From positions 19,801-83,800 of the forward strand of contig CAJXNY010000023.1 of the NCBI GenBank assembly GCA_913057435.1: a stretch of DNA of 64,000 nucleotides. The letters are read 5' to 3'. A program made the translations under genes and the position numbers. This document shows positions 20,000 through 28,167 of this stretch, piece by piece. Positions within the stretch are counted from its first letter, which is position 1; the number at the start of each line of letters is the position of its first letter. The stretch is from an uncultured Oceanospirillaceae bacterium (lineage in GTDB: Bacteria; Pseudomonadota; Gammaproteobacteria; Pseudomonadales; Balneatricaceae). The notes below the pieces were generated by a model that saw only the letters and a program-made list of their open reading frames with translations, was not told where the DNA came from and ran no database searches.

Positions 20000-20701
20000 A
20001 TGCAAAAAGGCGAGCGCCTGTTTCAGTTACTAACCCTGCTGCGTAGCCGTCGCACCGTGATGACAGCGGCGCAGCTGGCGCAGCGGCTGGAGGTGTCGGA
20101 GCGCACCATTTATCGAGATATGCAGGCGCTATCCCTGTCAGGAATCCCTATTCAGAGTGAAGCCGGGGTCGGTTATCGTCTGCAACCCGGCTTTGCCGTA
20201 CCGCCGCTGATGTTTGATGAAGCGGAGCTGGAAGCGTTGCTGCTGGGGGTGCGGATGGTGCAGGGCTGGAGTGATAAAAGCCTTGGCCAGGCGGCTGACC
20301 GGGCCTTGCAGAAAATCCATGCGGTATTGCCTGAAGCACTACACCAGCGTCACTGCGATCAGCCCGAATGGCTGCTGGTGCCGGATTACTTTCAGCACAA
20401 CAGTCAGTACAGCGATCAGCTGCGGGGTGCGATCAAAGCCTGCCTGCGCGTGTCGATTGATTATCAGCGCGCAGACAACATGCCTTCACAACGAACACTG
20501 TGTCCGCTGGGGCTGGTGTACTGGGGGAAAGTCTGGTGTCTGCTGGCCTGGTGTGAATTACGTGGCCAGTACCGGCAGTTTCGGCTGGACCGGATTCAGG
20601 CACTAGAAGTGCTGGAGATGCACTTCAGCACCGGCCCTGACTGCAACCTGCAACACTGCCTGCAGGTAATGACGGCGGAGGAAGCTGCGAAGCATACTTA
20701 G
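20000..20701 (+). CDS. HTH-WYL transcriptional regulator (YafY type)
   Basis: A 233-aa regulator with an N-terminal HTH_11 domain (ERLFQLLTLLRSRRTVMTAAQLAQRLEVSERTIYRDM) followed by GIPIQSEAGVGYRL and a WYL domain (SIDYQRADNMPSQRTLCPLGLVYWGKVWCLLAWC). It probably senses a small molecule or nucleic acid through the WYL domain. An AGAAAGGA site precedes ATG 20000. It likely controls the ABM-fold gene upstream. Confidence 0.87.
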   Translation: MQKGERLFQLLTLLRSRRTVMTAAQLAQRLEVSERTIYRDMQALSLSGIPIQSEAGVGYRLQPGFAVPPLMFDEAELEALLLGVRMVQGWSDKSLGQAADRALQKIHAVLPEALHQRHCDQPEWLLVPDYFQHNSQYSDQLRGAIKACLRVSIDYQRADNMPSQRTLCPLGLVYWGKVWCLLAWCELRGQYRQFRLDRIQALEVLEMHFSTGPDCNLQHCLQVMTAEEAAKHT

Positions 20702-20817
20702 TTCCGCTGCTCGGTGTGGTTTTACGTCTGCGCCTGTTCCAGAACCGGACGCGCATGGAATGCGCTGCTACAGCGGTAGCAGGCTGTCCCACGGGCGTCC
20801 GGTTACCAATCGCGGGC

Positions 20818-22104
20818 TCAAAAACCCAGCTGGTCGCGCAGGTTGTAGTACCAGGCGCCCATGGCCGTCAGCGGGATGCGGAATGTCCGGCCCCCTGGGA
20901 AGTTGGGTTGCGGCAGGCGGGTAAATACATCGAAACGTTCAGCCTGGCCTTTAATCGCTTCGGCCATCACTCGGCCTGCCAGGTGGGAGCTGGCCACGCC
21001 GTGGCCGCTGTAGCCCTGGGCGTAGTAGATGTTGCTGCCGATGCGGCCAAACTGCGGCAGGCGCATCAGGGTCAGCAGGAAGTTGCCGGTCCAGGCGTAG
21101 TCCACTTTGACATTGCTCAGCTGCGGAAACGTCTTGATCAGGTTGGGGCGGATCTTCTGTTCGATTTTGTCCGGTTCACGGGCACCGTACGTCACACCGC
21201 CACCGTAGATCAGCCGACCATCGCCAGACAGACGGAAGTAATCCAGCAGGTAGTTACAGTCTTCCACGCAGTTGTCTTTTGGCAGCAGCTCTTTTTGCAG
21301 GGCTTCAGACAGCGGTTCGGTGGTCAGTACCTGGGTGCCACAGGGGATCGCTTTCTGTTCCAGTGTTGGAATCAGATCGCCCAGGTAGGCGTTACCGGCC
21401 ACGATCACATAGTCAGCGGTGACGGAGCCATTTTCGGTGATGACACGGGCTTTATCACCTTCTTTTACTTCGATGACTTTGGAGCCTTCAAAGATCTGCC
21501 CGCCCAGTGATTCCAGCGCGGCGGCTTCGCCCAGCACCAGGTTCAGTGGGTGGAAATGGCCGCCGCTTTTATCCAGCAGGCCACCGACGTAACGTTCGGA
21601 GCCAACGTAGTCTTTAATGCCATCGGCAGACAGCATTTCCAGCTGCTCATGGCCGTAGCGTTCCCACAGCGCTTTTTTGCCTTCCATCTCCTTGAGCTGG
21701 CCCGGGTTACAGGCGGCAAAGATACCGCCGTTTTTCAGATCACAGTCGATGTTGTATTTATCGACGAAGCCACGGATCACCTGACCGCCTTCAAAGGCCA
21801 TACTGCCCATGGCCGTGGCGGTGTCCTGGCCGTAATGGCGTTCGATAAAGTCGATATCACGGCTGTAGCTGTGGACGATCTGGCCACCGTTACGGCCGGA
21901 GGCACCGAAGCCAACCCGGCTGCCCTCCAGAACGGTGACCTTAAAGCCCAGCTCTGCCAGATGAATGGCGGAGGACAGGCCGGTGAAGCCAGCACCGATG
22001 ATGCATACATCGGTGCTGATATCGCCGTTCAGTGCCGGGCGCTGGTTTTTGTCGTTGGCTGACGCCGCGTAGTAAGAGCCGGTGTGGGCAATGGGTGCTG
22101 ACAT
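20818..22104 (-). CDS. puuB: Gamma-glutamylputrescine oxidase-like FAD oxidoreductase
   Basis: DAO-family flavoprotein of 428 aa. The dinucleotide site is DVCIIGAGFTGLSSAIHLAELG at residues 31-52, followed by GRNGGQIVHSYSRD, typical of PuuB/OrdL. PuuB oxidises gamma-glutamyl-putrescine to the aminoaldehyde with release of ammonia and peroxide. The gene is last in a minus-strand group puuA-aldH-nhaC-puuB, but a terminator after nhaC (22192-22218) suggests it also has its own promoter. Clustering with puuA, puuD and an aldehyde dehydrogenase supports the assignment over a generic amine oxidase. Confidence 0.82.
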   Translation of the reverse strand: MSAPIAHTGSYYAASANDKNQRPALNGDISTDVCIIGAGFTGLSSAIHLAELGFKVTVLEGSRVGFGASGRNGGQIVHSYSRDIDFIERHYGQDTATAMGSMAFEGGQVIRGFVDKYNIDCDLKNGGIFAACNPGQLKEMEGKKALWERYGHEQLEMLSADGIKDYVGSERYVGGLLDKSGGHFHPLNLVLGEAAALESLGGQIFEGSKVIEVKEGDKARVITENGSVTADYVIVAGNAYLGDLIPTLEQKAIPCGTQVLTTEPLSEALQKELLPKDNCVEDCNYLLDYFRLSGDGRLIYGGGVTYGAREPDKIEQKIRPNLIKTFPQLSNVKVDYAWTGNFLLTLMRLPQFGRIGSNIYYAQGYSGHGVASSHLAGRVMAEAIKGQAERFDVFTRLPQPNFPGGRTFRIPLTAMGAWYYNLRDQLGF

Positions 22105-22191
22105 GTTCTGGTTACCTGTTTCAGCCCTCTATGAGGCTGATTTATCTTGAAATTCCGGGCCTTTCTTGCACATTAGCAAGGGCCGTTAATT

Positions 22192-22218
22192 AAAAAGGGG
22201 ATCTGCATCAGATCCCCT
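22192..22218 (-). terminator. Terminator after the NhaC-family gene
   Basis: On the minus strand AGGGGATCTG / CAGATCCCCT forms a perfect stem with a 3-nt loop and runs into TTTTT. A second GC-rich palindrome (GCCCCGGC / GCCGGGGC, 22222-22241) lies just before it. Confidence 0.82.
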
Positions 22219-22264
22219 GTTGCCCCGGCCTGCGCCGGGGCGATGTTGTAGATATGGCTGTCGA

Positions 22265-23743
22265 TCAGGCCATAGAAAAACCCAGAATCAGCAGGCTGAT
22301 AAACGCCAGCGCACCGCCCATCAGGGCATAAGGAATCTGGGTGATGGCATGGTCCATGGTGCTACAGCCTGAGCCTTGCGCCGACAGTACGGTGGAGTCA
22401 CTGAAGAAGCAGGCGTGGCTACCAAATGCGGAGGCCGACAGCAGGGCTCCGATGGTCAGTGGCATGGAGACATCCATGCTCTGCGCCAGCGGGATGACGA
22501 TTGGCAGGGAGATGACAAACACCCCCCAGCTGGAACCGGTGGCGAATACCACCGCCGCCATTACGACGAACACAGCAGCAGGCAGCAGCTCACTCGACAG
22601 GTAAGGGACAAGGGTATCGATGATGTATGGGGTCATGCCCAGCTGATCATTGATCTCTTTGACCATAAAGCCAGCGGCAACCATGGCAATCGGCTGCAGC
22701 ATGATTTTAAAGCCAGTCAGCATGGACTCGACCAGCTCGCCAAAGCTCAGCAGGCGCTGCCAGTAGTACAGCACCATGGTGAAGATTGAGGCTACCAGTG
22801 CGCCTTTAAGCAGATCGATGTCGTAGTACATCGATGCGCCTACCAGTACGGCCATCGGCAGCAGGAAGTTCATCAACCCACGCATCGGCGAGGTTTCAGG
22901 TAAATCACTGGTATCGAAACCGATCTGCTCACCGCCATCGGGAATCGGCTGACCTGCCTGGGCCCGTGCTTCGGCTTTTTTCATCGGACCGATATCCGGA
23001 ATAATATCGGCGACCACCAGCCAGACGATAACCAGCGCTGCCCAGCCATAGGCCATGTACGGAATTGACTCGATGTACAGCATCATGCCCGCGCCTTCAG
23101 CGGCGGCATTGTTCTCTTCCAGCAGCGCGGCAAAGTATACCGCCCAGGTGGAAACAGGCACCAGAATACACACCGGTGCAGCGGTGGAGTCCACCACAAA
23201 GGCCAGCTTCTCACGGGAGATGCGGTAGCGGTCGGTGAGGTTTTTCATCGACGCGGACACGGCCAGTGAGTTGAGGTAGTCATCGATAAACACCGCCAGC
23301 CCCAGCACGGTGGTGCCGATCAGAGTCTGACGTTTGTTTTTCAGCCGATGGACCAGCATGCCACTGAAGGCCAGCACGCTGCCGCCTTTTTCCAGCATGG
23401 TGATCAGGCCGCCCATCATGCCGCAAACCAGAATAATCCAGGCGATGGTTTCATTCATCATTACGCTGGTGGCGGTATCACCCAGGCTGGTGAACACGGC
23501 GTCCGGATTTGGATCAAGTAACAGCAGGCCTGCCATAATACCGGCAAAAATAGACTCCAGCGGCCGCTTGGTAATGATGGCGGTCGCCACGATCAGTAAC
23601 GAAGGTAACAGGCTGAGAATGCCGTAGGCTTCACCTTCCTGCTGCAGGGTGGACATAAAGCCGAACGCGATGGCGATTAATGTACAGGCGCCAACCGTCT
23701 TCCATGGTGGGGTCGTGATTCGAGTTTTTACTGCTGTATTCAT
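22265..23743 (-). CDS. NhaC-family Na+/H+ antiporter-like permease
   Basis: A 492-aa polytopic membrane protein with about 12 segments. NhaC-family patterns include IAFGFMSTLQQEGEAYGILSLLPSLL, FIDDYLNSLAVSASMKNLTDRYRISREKLAFVVDSTAAPVCI and GSSWGVFVISLPIVIPLA. Some relatives exchange amino acids or amines rather than sodium. The gene lies between the Puu aldehyde dehydrogenase and puuB, so uptake or efflux of a polyamine-related compound is possible, but that is inference. It starts 96 bp after aldH, probably in one transcript with puuA-aldH. Confidence 0.82.
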   Translation of the reverse strand: MNTAVKTRITTPPWKTVGACTLIAIAFGFMSTLQQEGEAYGILSLLPSLLIVATAIITKRPLESIFAGIMAGLLLLDPNPDAVFTSLGDTATSVMMNETIAWIILVCGMMGGLITMLEKGGSVLAFSGMLVHRLKNKRQTLIGTTVLGLAVFIDDYLNSLAVSASMKNLTDRYRISREKLAFVVDSTAAPVCILVPVSTWAVYFAALLEENNAAAEGAGMMLYIESIPYMAYGWAALVIVWLVVADIIPDIGPMKKAEARAQAGQPIPDGGEQIGFDTSDLPETSPMRGLMNFLLPMAVLVGASMYYDIDLLKGALVASIFTMVLYYWQRLLSFGELVESMLTGFKIMLQPIAMVAAGFMVKEINDQLGMTPYIIDTLVPYLSSELLPAAVFVVMAAVVFATGSSWGVFVISLPIVIPLAQSMDVSMPLTIGALLSASAFGSHACFFSDSTVLSAQGSGCSTMDHAITQIPYALMGGALAFISLLILGFSMA

Positions 23744-23838
23744 AATTCACGTTTCTTATTGATATTAGGGTTTAGCATGAATATCCGCACCGTAATACAG
23801 CTGTTCGCTACGGTGCAGTAAGGCTTCTACACTGTCCG

Positions 23839-25260
23839 TCAGCCCGGCAGTTGCATAGATTTGAGCTCGATGTATTCATCCAGACCGGCGTCGCCCCATT
23901 CGCGGCCATTACCTGACTGCTTGAAGCCGCCAAACGGCGCTTCATAGTTAAAGCCGCCGCCATTCAGGCTGATCTGGCCCGCCTGGATTTTACGAGCCAG
24001 TTGTTGGGCTGCAGGAATATCGGCCGCCCACACTGCTGCAGCCAGGCCGTAAGGGGTGTCGTTGGCGATGGCGATGGCGTCGGCTTCATCAGCATAAGGG
24101 ATCAGGCACAGTACCGGGCCAAAAATCTCTTCGCGAGCGATGCGCATCTGGTTGTTAACATCAGCAAAAACAGTGGGTTGTACATAGGCACCCTGTTCCA
24201 GCCCGGCCGGGCTTGCCGTACCACCGGTGACCAGGGTGGCACCTTCGTTAAGGCCCGTCTGAATGTATTCCAGTACGCGCTCTTTCTGCGCCATGCTGCT
24301 CATCGGGCCCAGGTAGCTGCTGCTATCCATCGGGTCACCCTGTACGACGTTTTCAGCGGCGGCTTTGGCCAGCGCAACGGCGTCGGCGTAGCGACTTTGA
24401 GGCACCAGCATACGGGTCAGGGAACAGCAGATCTGGCCGGAGTTGACCATCACATCCTTAACGCCGAACTCCACCGCAGCGACCAGGTCAGCGTCTTCAG
24501 TGATCAGCAGGGGTGACTTGCCGCCCAGCTCCTGACAGACCCGTTTCAGACTTGGCGCGGCGGCCTGGGCGATATGGATCCCGGCCTGCGTTGAACCGGT
24601 GAAGGACACCATGTCTACGTCCGGGTGGTTACACAGCGGGGCGCCGACATTAAGGCCATCACCGCTGACCAGGTTAAATACCCCGGCAGGCAGGCCGACT
24701 TCATCAGCGACTTCGGCAAAGATGTAAGCATGCAGCGGGCTGATCTCGGAGGGTTTCAGCACCATGGTGCAGCCTGCGGCCAGTGCCGGAGCGACTTTAC
24801 CCACCAGCTGGTGCAGCGGCACGTTCCACGGCGTGATAAACGCACAGACGCCGACCGCTTCACGGTTGATAACGGAGTTGCCGACTTTCTCGATCTCGTC
24901 CATATGGGCTGCGCGGGAGACATAGCTGCGCATACCGGAGATTGGCCCGGCGACCTGCCAGCCACGGGACAGATGCAGTGGCATGCCCATCTCCTGGGTG
25001 ATGGTCAGCGCCAGTTCTTCACTGCGCGCTTCCAGCCCCAGACAGATCTTTTCAATAAAGTCCGCCCGGACTGCTGCCGGGGTGCAGGACCAGTCATAGA
25101 ACGCGGCCTGTGCTGCCTTTACGGCCTGATCAACATCCTGCTCAGTGGCATCGGTTACCTGGGCGATAAAGTCGCCAGTGGCCGGATTGGTCACTGCCCG
25201 TGGGCTGCCGTGGGCTGCACACCACTGGCCATTGATATAAAGCTGTTCTCGAATCTGCAT
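23839..25260 (-). CDS. NAD(P)+-dependent aldehyde dehydrogenase of the Puu cluster
   Basis: A 473-aa aldehyde dehydrogenase. The oxyanion asparagine is in FITPWNVPLH, the general base glutamate in QELGGKSPLL and the nucleophile cysteine in NSGQICCSLTRM. ATG 25260 (MQIREQLYINGQW) has an AAGGAAAA ribosome site and gives the family start, 42 bp downstream of the ORF start. In this cluster it most likely acts as PuuC, oxidising gamma-glutamyl-aminobutyraldehyde to gamma-glutamyl-GABA. The sequence is closer to generic betaine-aldehyde-type dehydrogenases, so the symbol is withheld. It follows puuA by 20 bp. Confidence 0.86.
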   Translation of the reverse strand: MQIREQLYINGQWCAAHGSPRAVTNPATGDFIAQVTDATEQDVDQAVKAAQAAFYDWSCTPAAVRADFIEKICLGLEARSEELALTITQEMGMPLHLSRGWQVAGPISGMRSYVSRAAHMDEIEKVGNSVINREAVGVCAFITPWNVPLHQLVGKVAPALAAGCTMVLKPSEISPLHAYIFAEVADEVGLPAGVFNLVSGDGLNVGAPLCNHPDVDMVSFTGSTQAGIHIAQAAAPSLKRVCQELGGKSPLLITEDADLVAAVEFGVKDVMVNSGQICCSLTRMLVPQSRYADAVALAKAAAENVVQGDPMDSSSYLGPMSSMAQKERVLEYIQTGLNEGATLVTGGTASPAGLEQGAYVQPTVFADVNNQMRIAREEIFGPVLCLIPYADEADAIAIANDTPYGLAAAVWAADIPAAQQLARKIQAGQISLNGGGFNYEAPFGGFKQSGNGREWGDAGLDEYIELKSMQLPG

Positions 25261-25280
25261 AACGGTTTTCCTTGGGCCAA

Positions 25281-26651
25281 TTACAGGGTGCTGAGGAACC
25301 ACTGGGTTTCCAGGGTGGTGACATGGCGTTCAAACTCGGCCAGCTCGGACGCTTTACAGGTGGCGAACAGCTCGACGAAGCGGCTGCCAAAATACTCACG
25401 GATCAGGTCACTGTTGCGCAGGGCGTCCAGTGTATCGGGCAGGCGGTTGGGCAGGTTTTCCCGCTCGGTGGCAAAGGCGTTGCCAACGATCGGTGCCGGA
25501 GGCGTAATCTGCGCCGTCAGACCGTGATGAATCCCGGCCAGCAGGGCGGCCATCACCAGATACGGATTGGCATCGGCACCGGAGATACGGTGTTCAATAC
25601 GACGGGCCGCATCAGGGCCAGCCGGAATACGCACGGCCACGGTGCGGTTATCTACACCCCAGGTGGGTGCCATCGCCACGTAGTAACCTGGCTGCAGACG
25701 GCGGTAAGAGTTTACGTTGGGGCAGAACAGCGCCATGGAATCCGCCATCATGGCCAGCAGCCCACCGACCGCATGTTGCAGTTTATCGCTGTACGGCTGG
25801 CCGCTCTGGGCGAAGACATTGTTGCCGTCGCTGTCGAGCAGGCTGATATGAATGTGCAGGCCGTTACCGGCTTCATTTTCATAGGGACGGGCCATAAACG
25901 ACGCTTCCATACCGTGTTTGTCGGCGGTGGCTTTGATTACCCGTTTCAGCAAAATGGCGTTGTCACAGGCGGCCAGTGGGTCATCCTGGTGTTTGAGATT
26001 GATCTCGAACTGGCCCGGTGCGTTCTCGGCCACGGCAGTATCTGCCGGGATGCCCTGGGCGGTGGTGTAGTCAGCGATGTCGTGCAGGAAGTCGGCGTAG
26101 TTATCCAGGTCAGTAATCGAGTACACCTGAGTATGGCCTTCACGCTTGCCGGTTTTTGGCGACAGTGGTGGTTGTGGCTTACCGTGCTGATCACGATTCT
26201 GATCAAGCAGGTAGAACTCCAGCTCAACGGCGACCACCGGAGTCAGCCCCAGTGCCTTGAGGCGGTCCAGCTGCTGCGCCAGCACATGGCGCGGATCAGC
26301 AAAGAATGGACTGCCGTCGCTTTCGTACATATTCATCAGCAACTGTGCCATGGGCCGTTTCTGCCATGGTGTGGTGGTCAGGCTACTGGCGACTGGCTTG
26401 CAGGGCTGATCCGGCTCACCAATCTCCAGCCCCAGGCCGCATTCTTCAATGGTGTTACCGGTGATATCCAGCGAAAAAACGGAGGCAGGCATGGCAACGC
26501 CTTCCTTATACACCTTGCTCAGGGCTTCACGTTCAATGCGTTTGCCGCGTACCACACCGTTGAGGTCGGGTAACAGCAGGTCAATGGCTTCAACGTCCGG
26601 GTGGCTGGCTAAAAAGGTATCGGTTTCAAGGCGTGGGCTATGTGACGACAT
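25281..26651 (-). CDS. puuA: Gamma-glutamylputrescine synthetase (glutamine synthetase family)
   Basis: A 456-aa glutamine-synthetase-fold ligase. It has a beta-grasp N-terminus (VEAIDLLLPDLNGVVRGKRIE) and the catalytic part with VAVELEFYLLD, GQFEINLKH, NGLHIHISL and the arginine-rich VRIPAGPDAARRIEHRISGADANPYL. It lacks the adenylylation loop of GlnA, as expected for PuuA-type enzymes that ligate glutamate to putrescine. It heads the minus-strand operon and diverges from puuD across a region with four GTGATCA sites. Other gamma-glutamyl-amine ligases are the main alternative. Confidence 0.87.
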   Translation of the reverse strand: MSSHSPRLETDTFLASHPDVEAIDLLLPDLNGVVRGKRIEREALSKVYKEGVAMPASVFSLDITGNTIEECGLGLEIGEPDQPCKPVASSLTTTPWQKRPMAQLLMNMYESDGSPFFADPRHVLAQQLDRLKALGLTPVVAVELEFYLLDQNRDQHGKPQPPLSPKTGKREGHTQVYSITDLDNYADFLHDIADYTTAQGIPADTAVAENAPGQFEINLKHQDDPLAACDNAILLKRVIKATADKHGMEASFMARPYENEAGNGLHIHISLLDSDGNNVFAQSGQPYSDKLQHAVGGLLAMMADSMALFCPNVNSYRRLQPGYYVAMAPTWGVDNRTVAVRIPAGPDAARRIEHRISGADANPYLVMAALLAGIHHGLTAQITPPAPIVGNAFATERENLPNRLPDTLDALRNSDLIREYFGSRFVELFATCKASELAEFERHVTTLETQWFLSTL

Positions 26652-26945
26652 GCGCTGGTCTCTTCAAAATAGTGATCAGGGCAGTGCTGAAATCAGCAAA
26701 AAACAGCTCAGTGATCAAAATATCGTTAATGTTTTTTATAAATCCTATGCGCCAGGCCCCCTTGTCGTCAATCTGTAATGATAAAAAATGTGATCACTAA
26801 TCTGTATTGTTGGTTTTTATGAGATCTTTTTGTTAATAATTGCCACTAGTGATCAAAAAAATGATTGCCTTTGCTTGCGCGCCTGGATAGGTTGTTTTTG
26901 CTCAGTCTGTCGGACTGATTAAAAAACAGATCGTTTGGGGTTGTT
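26652..26945. promoter_or_regulatory. Divergent puuA/puuD control region with four GTGATCA sites
   Basis: This 294-bp region is AT-rich and carries GTGATCA four times: TGATCA cores at 26673-26678, 26712-26717, 26791-26796 and 26850-26855. The third is a full GTGATCAC palindrome, and three are followed by A-tracts or CTAA. Core-to-core spacings are 39, 79 and 59 bp. Repeated identical words between divergent catabolic genes suggest operators. The XRE-cupin PuuR-like protein at 33565 is the natural candidate binder, but binding is not shown. Confidence 0.6.
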
Positions 26946-27731
26946 ATGAAACATCACAGTGGTTCGCCGGAAGCTCTTCCATTGGTAGGTATGCCTGCCT
27001 GTAGCCAGCAGGTGGGCATTCACCCTTCGCAGGCAGTGGGTGAGAAGTACATCAATGCCGCAGTTCAGGGCGCGGGTGTTGCGCCGCTGCTGATTCCCGC
27101 ACTGGGTGAGCAGACGCTACAGTTTCTGCCGGGGCTGGATGGCCTGCTGCTGACCGGCAGTTATTCCAATGTTGAGCCGCACCACTACGGTGCTGAGCCA
27201 GAAATTGCCGATGACACCTCAGACCCTAAACGTGATGCCACCACCCTGGCGCTGATCCGGGCCGCCATTGAGCAACAGATTCCGGTGCTGGGCATCTGCC
27301 GTGGTTTCCAGGAGATCAACGTGGCGCTGGGCGGTTCTCTGCATCAGCAGTTGTGGACAGTGCCCGGCATGATGGAACACCGTGAGAAGAAAGGCCTGAC
27401 CCTTGAAGAGCAATACGCCGTTGCCCATCCCGTCAGTCTGAACCCGCAAGGCTTACTGGCGCAGCTGATGAATGGCGAACTGGAGCAGGGAGTGAACTCG
27501 CTGCATGGCCAGGGGGTTGATCGGCTGGCCGACAGCCTGCGTGTGGAAGCTACGGCCCCCGATGGGCTGGTGGAAGCCTTCTCGCTGGCCAGTAATAACA
27601 GCTTTTTACTGGCGGCGCAGTGGCACCCGGAATGGCAGCTGGACCGCCACCCGTTCTATCTGGAAATTTTTCGCGCCTTTGGCGCAGCCTGCCAGCAGCG
27701 CCGTTTGCAGCGTGAGGCATTGCAGCGCTGA
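26946..27731 (+). CDS. puuD: Gamma-glutamyl-GABA hydrolase
   Basis: Class I glutamine-amidotransferase-fold hydrolase of 261 aa that releases GABA and glutamate from gamma-glutamyl-GABA. The nucleophile cysteine is in GICRGFQEINVALGG and the His-Glu pair in QWHPEWQ. The early part LVGMPACSQQVGIHPSQAVGEKYI also fits PuuD. It is transcribed away from puuA. GABA produced here would feed the transaminase and semialdehyde dehydrogenase encoded at 56-59 kb. Confidence 0.88.
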   Translation: MKHHSGSPEALPLVGMPACSQQVGIHPSQAVGEKYINAAVQGAGVAPLLIPALGEQTLQFLPGLDGLLLTGSYSNVEPHHYGAEPEIADDTSDPKRDATTLALIRAAIEQQIPVLGICRGFQEINVALGGSLHQQLWTVPGMMEHREKKGLTLEEQYAVAHPVSLNPQGLLAQLMNGELEQGVNSLHGQGVDRLADSLRVEATAPDGLVEAFSLASNNSFLLAAQWHPEWQLDRHPFYLEIFRAFGAACQQRRLQREALQR

Positions 27732-28167
27732 GCTGACAGCGTGCGTTACTGAATTACTCTGGAGTAATACAGGCCCGGTGTCGTCCGGGCCTGACGTCGA
27801 CTTGGCCGGCCTCCCATATTGGGATGGCCGGTTTTTTTTGCCTGCTGTTTACTGCCCCCGTTACGGTGGTGCTATTTCTGCTTATGTCTTGATAAATAAA
27901 CTGTACCAAATGTCAGGTTGTTGTTTTTTATATTTCATATAATCATTAATATTGATAATTCCTTTCGTTTTTGTGCGAAATGGCGATAAGAAACGAAAGC
28001 ACATTTCTCCGTCTCCCACCTATACTGAATTTAACAATTTAGCCCGGCGCAATCTTACCCGCCAGGGCCTGGCCACCCCTTAATAATGATAATAACCGTG
28101 ACCGCCGATACACCGCCTGGACCGTTCTATGCTGTGGTGTCGCCGAAGGAACGGACTGGAGACGCCC
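27732..28167 (+). other. Intergenic region between puuD and the fused E1 gene
   Basis: About 436 bp. It contains two stem-loops after puuD (AGGCCCGG / CCGGGCCT at 27771-27792 and the terminator at 27806-27839). An AT-rich promoter-like stretch follows with TATAAT at 27938-27943. A 9-bp inverted repeat, CTTTCGTTT (27962-27970) and AAACGAAAG (27991-27999), could be an operator for the E1 gene. No gene is seen. Confidence 0.5.
27806..27839 (+). terminator. Terminator downstream of puuD
   Basis: CCGGCCTCCCA and TGGGATGGCCGG pair with a one-base bulge around TAT and run into eight Ts. Confidence 0.88.
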
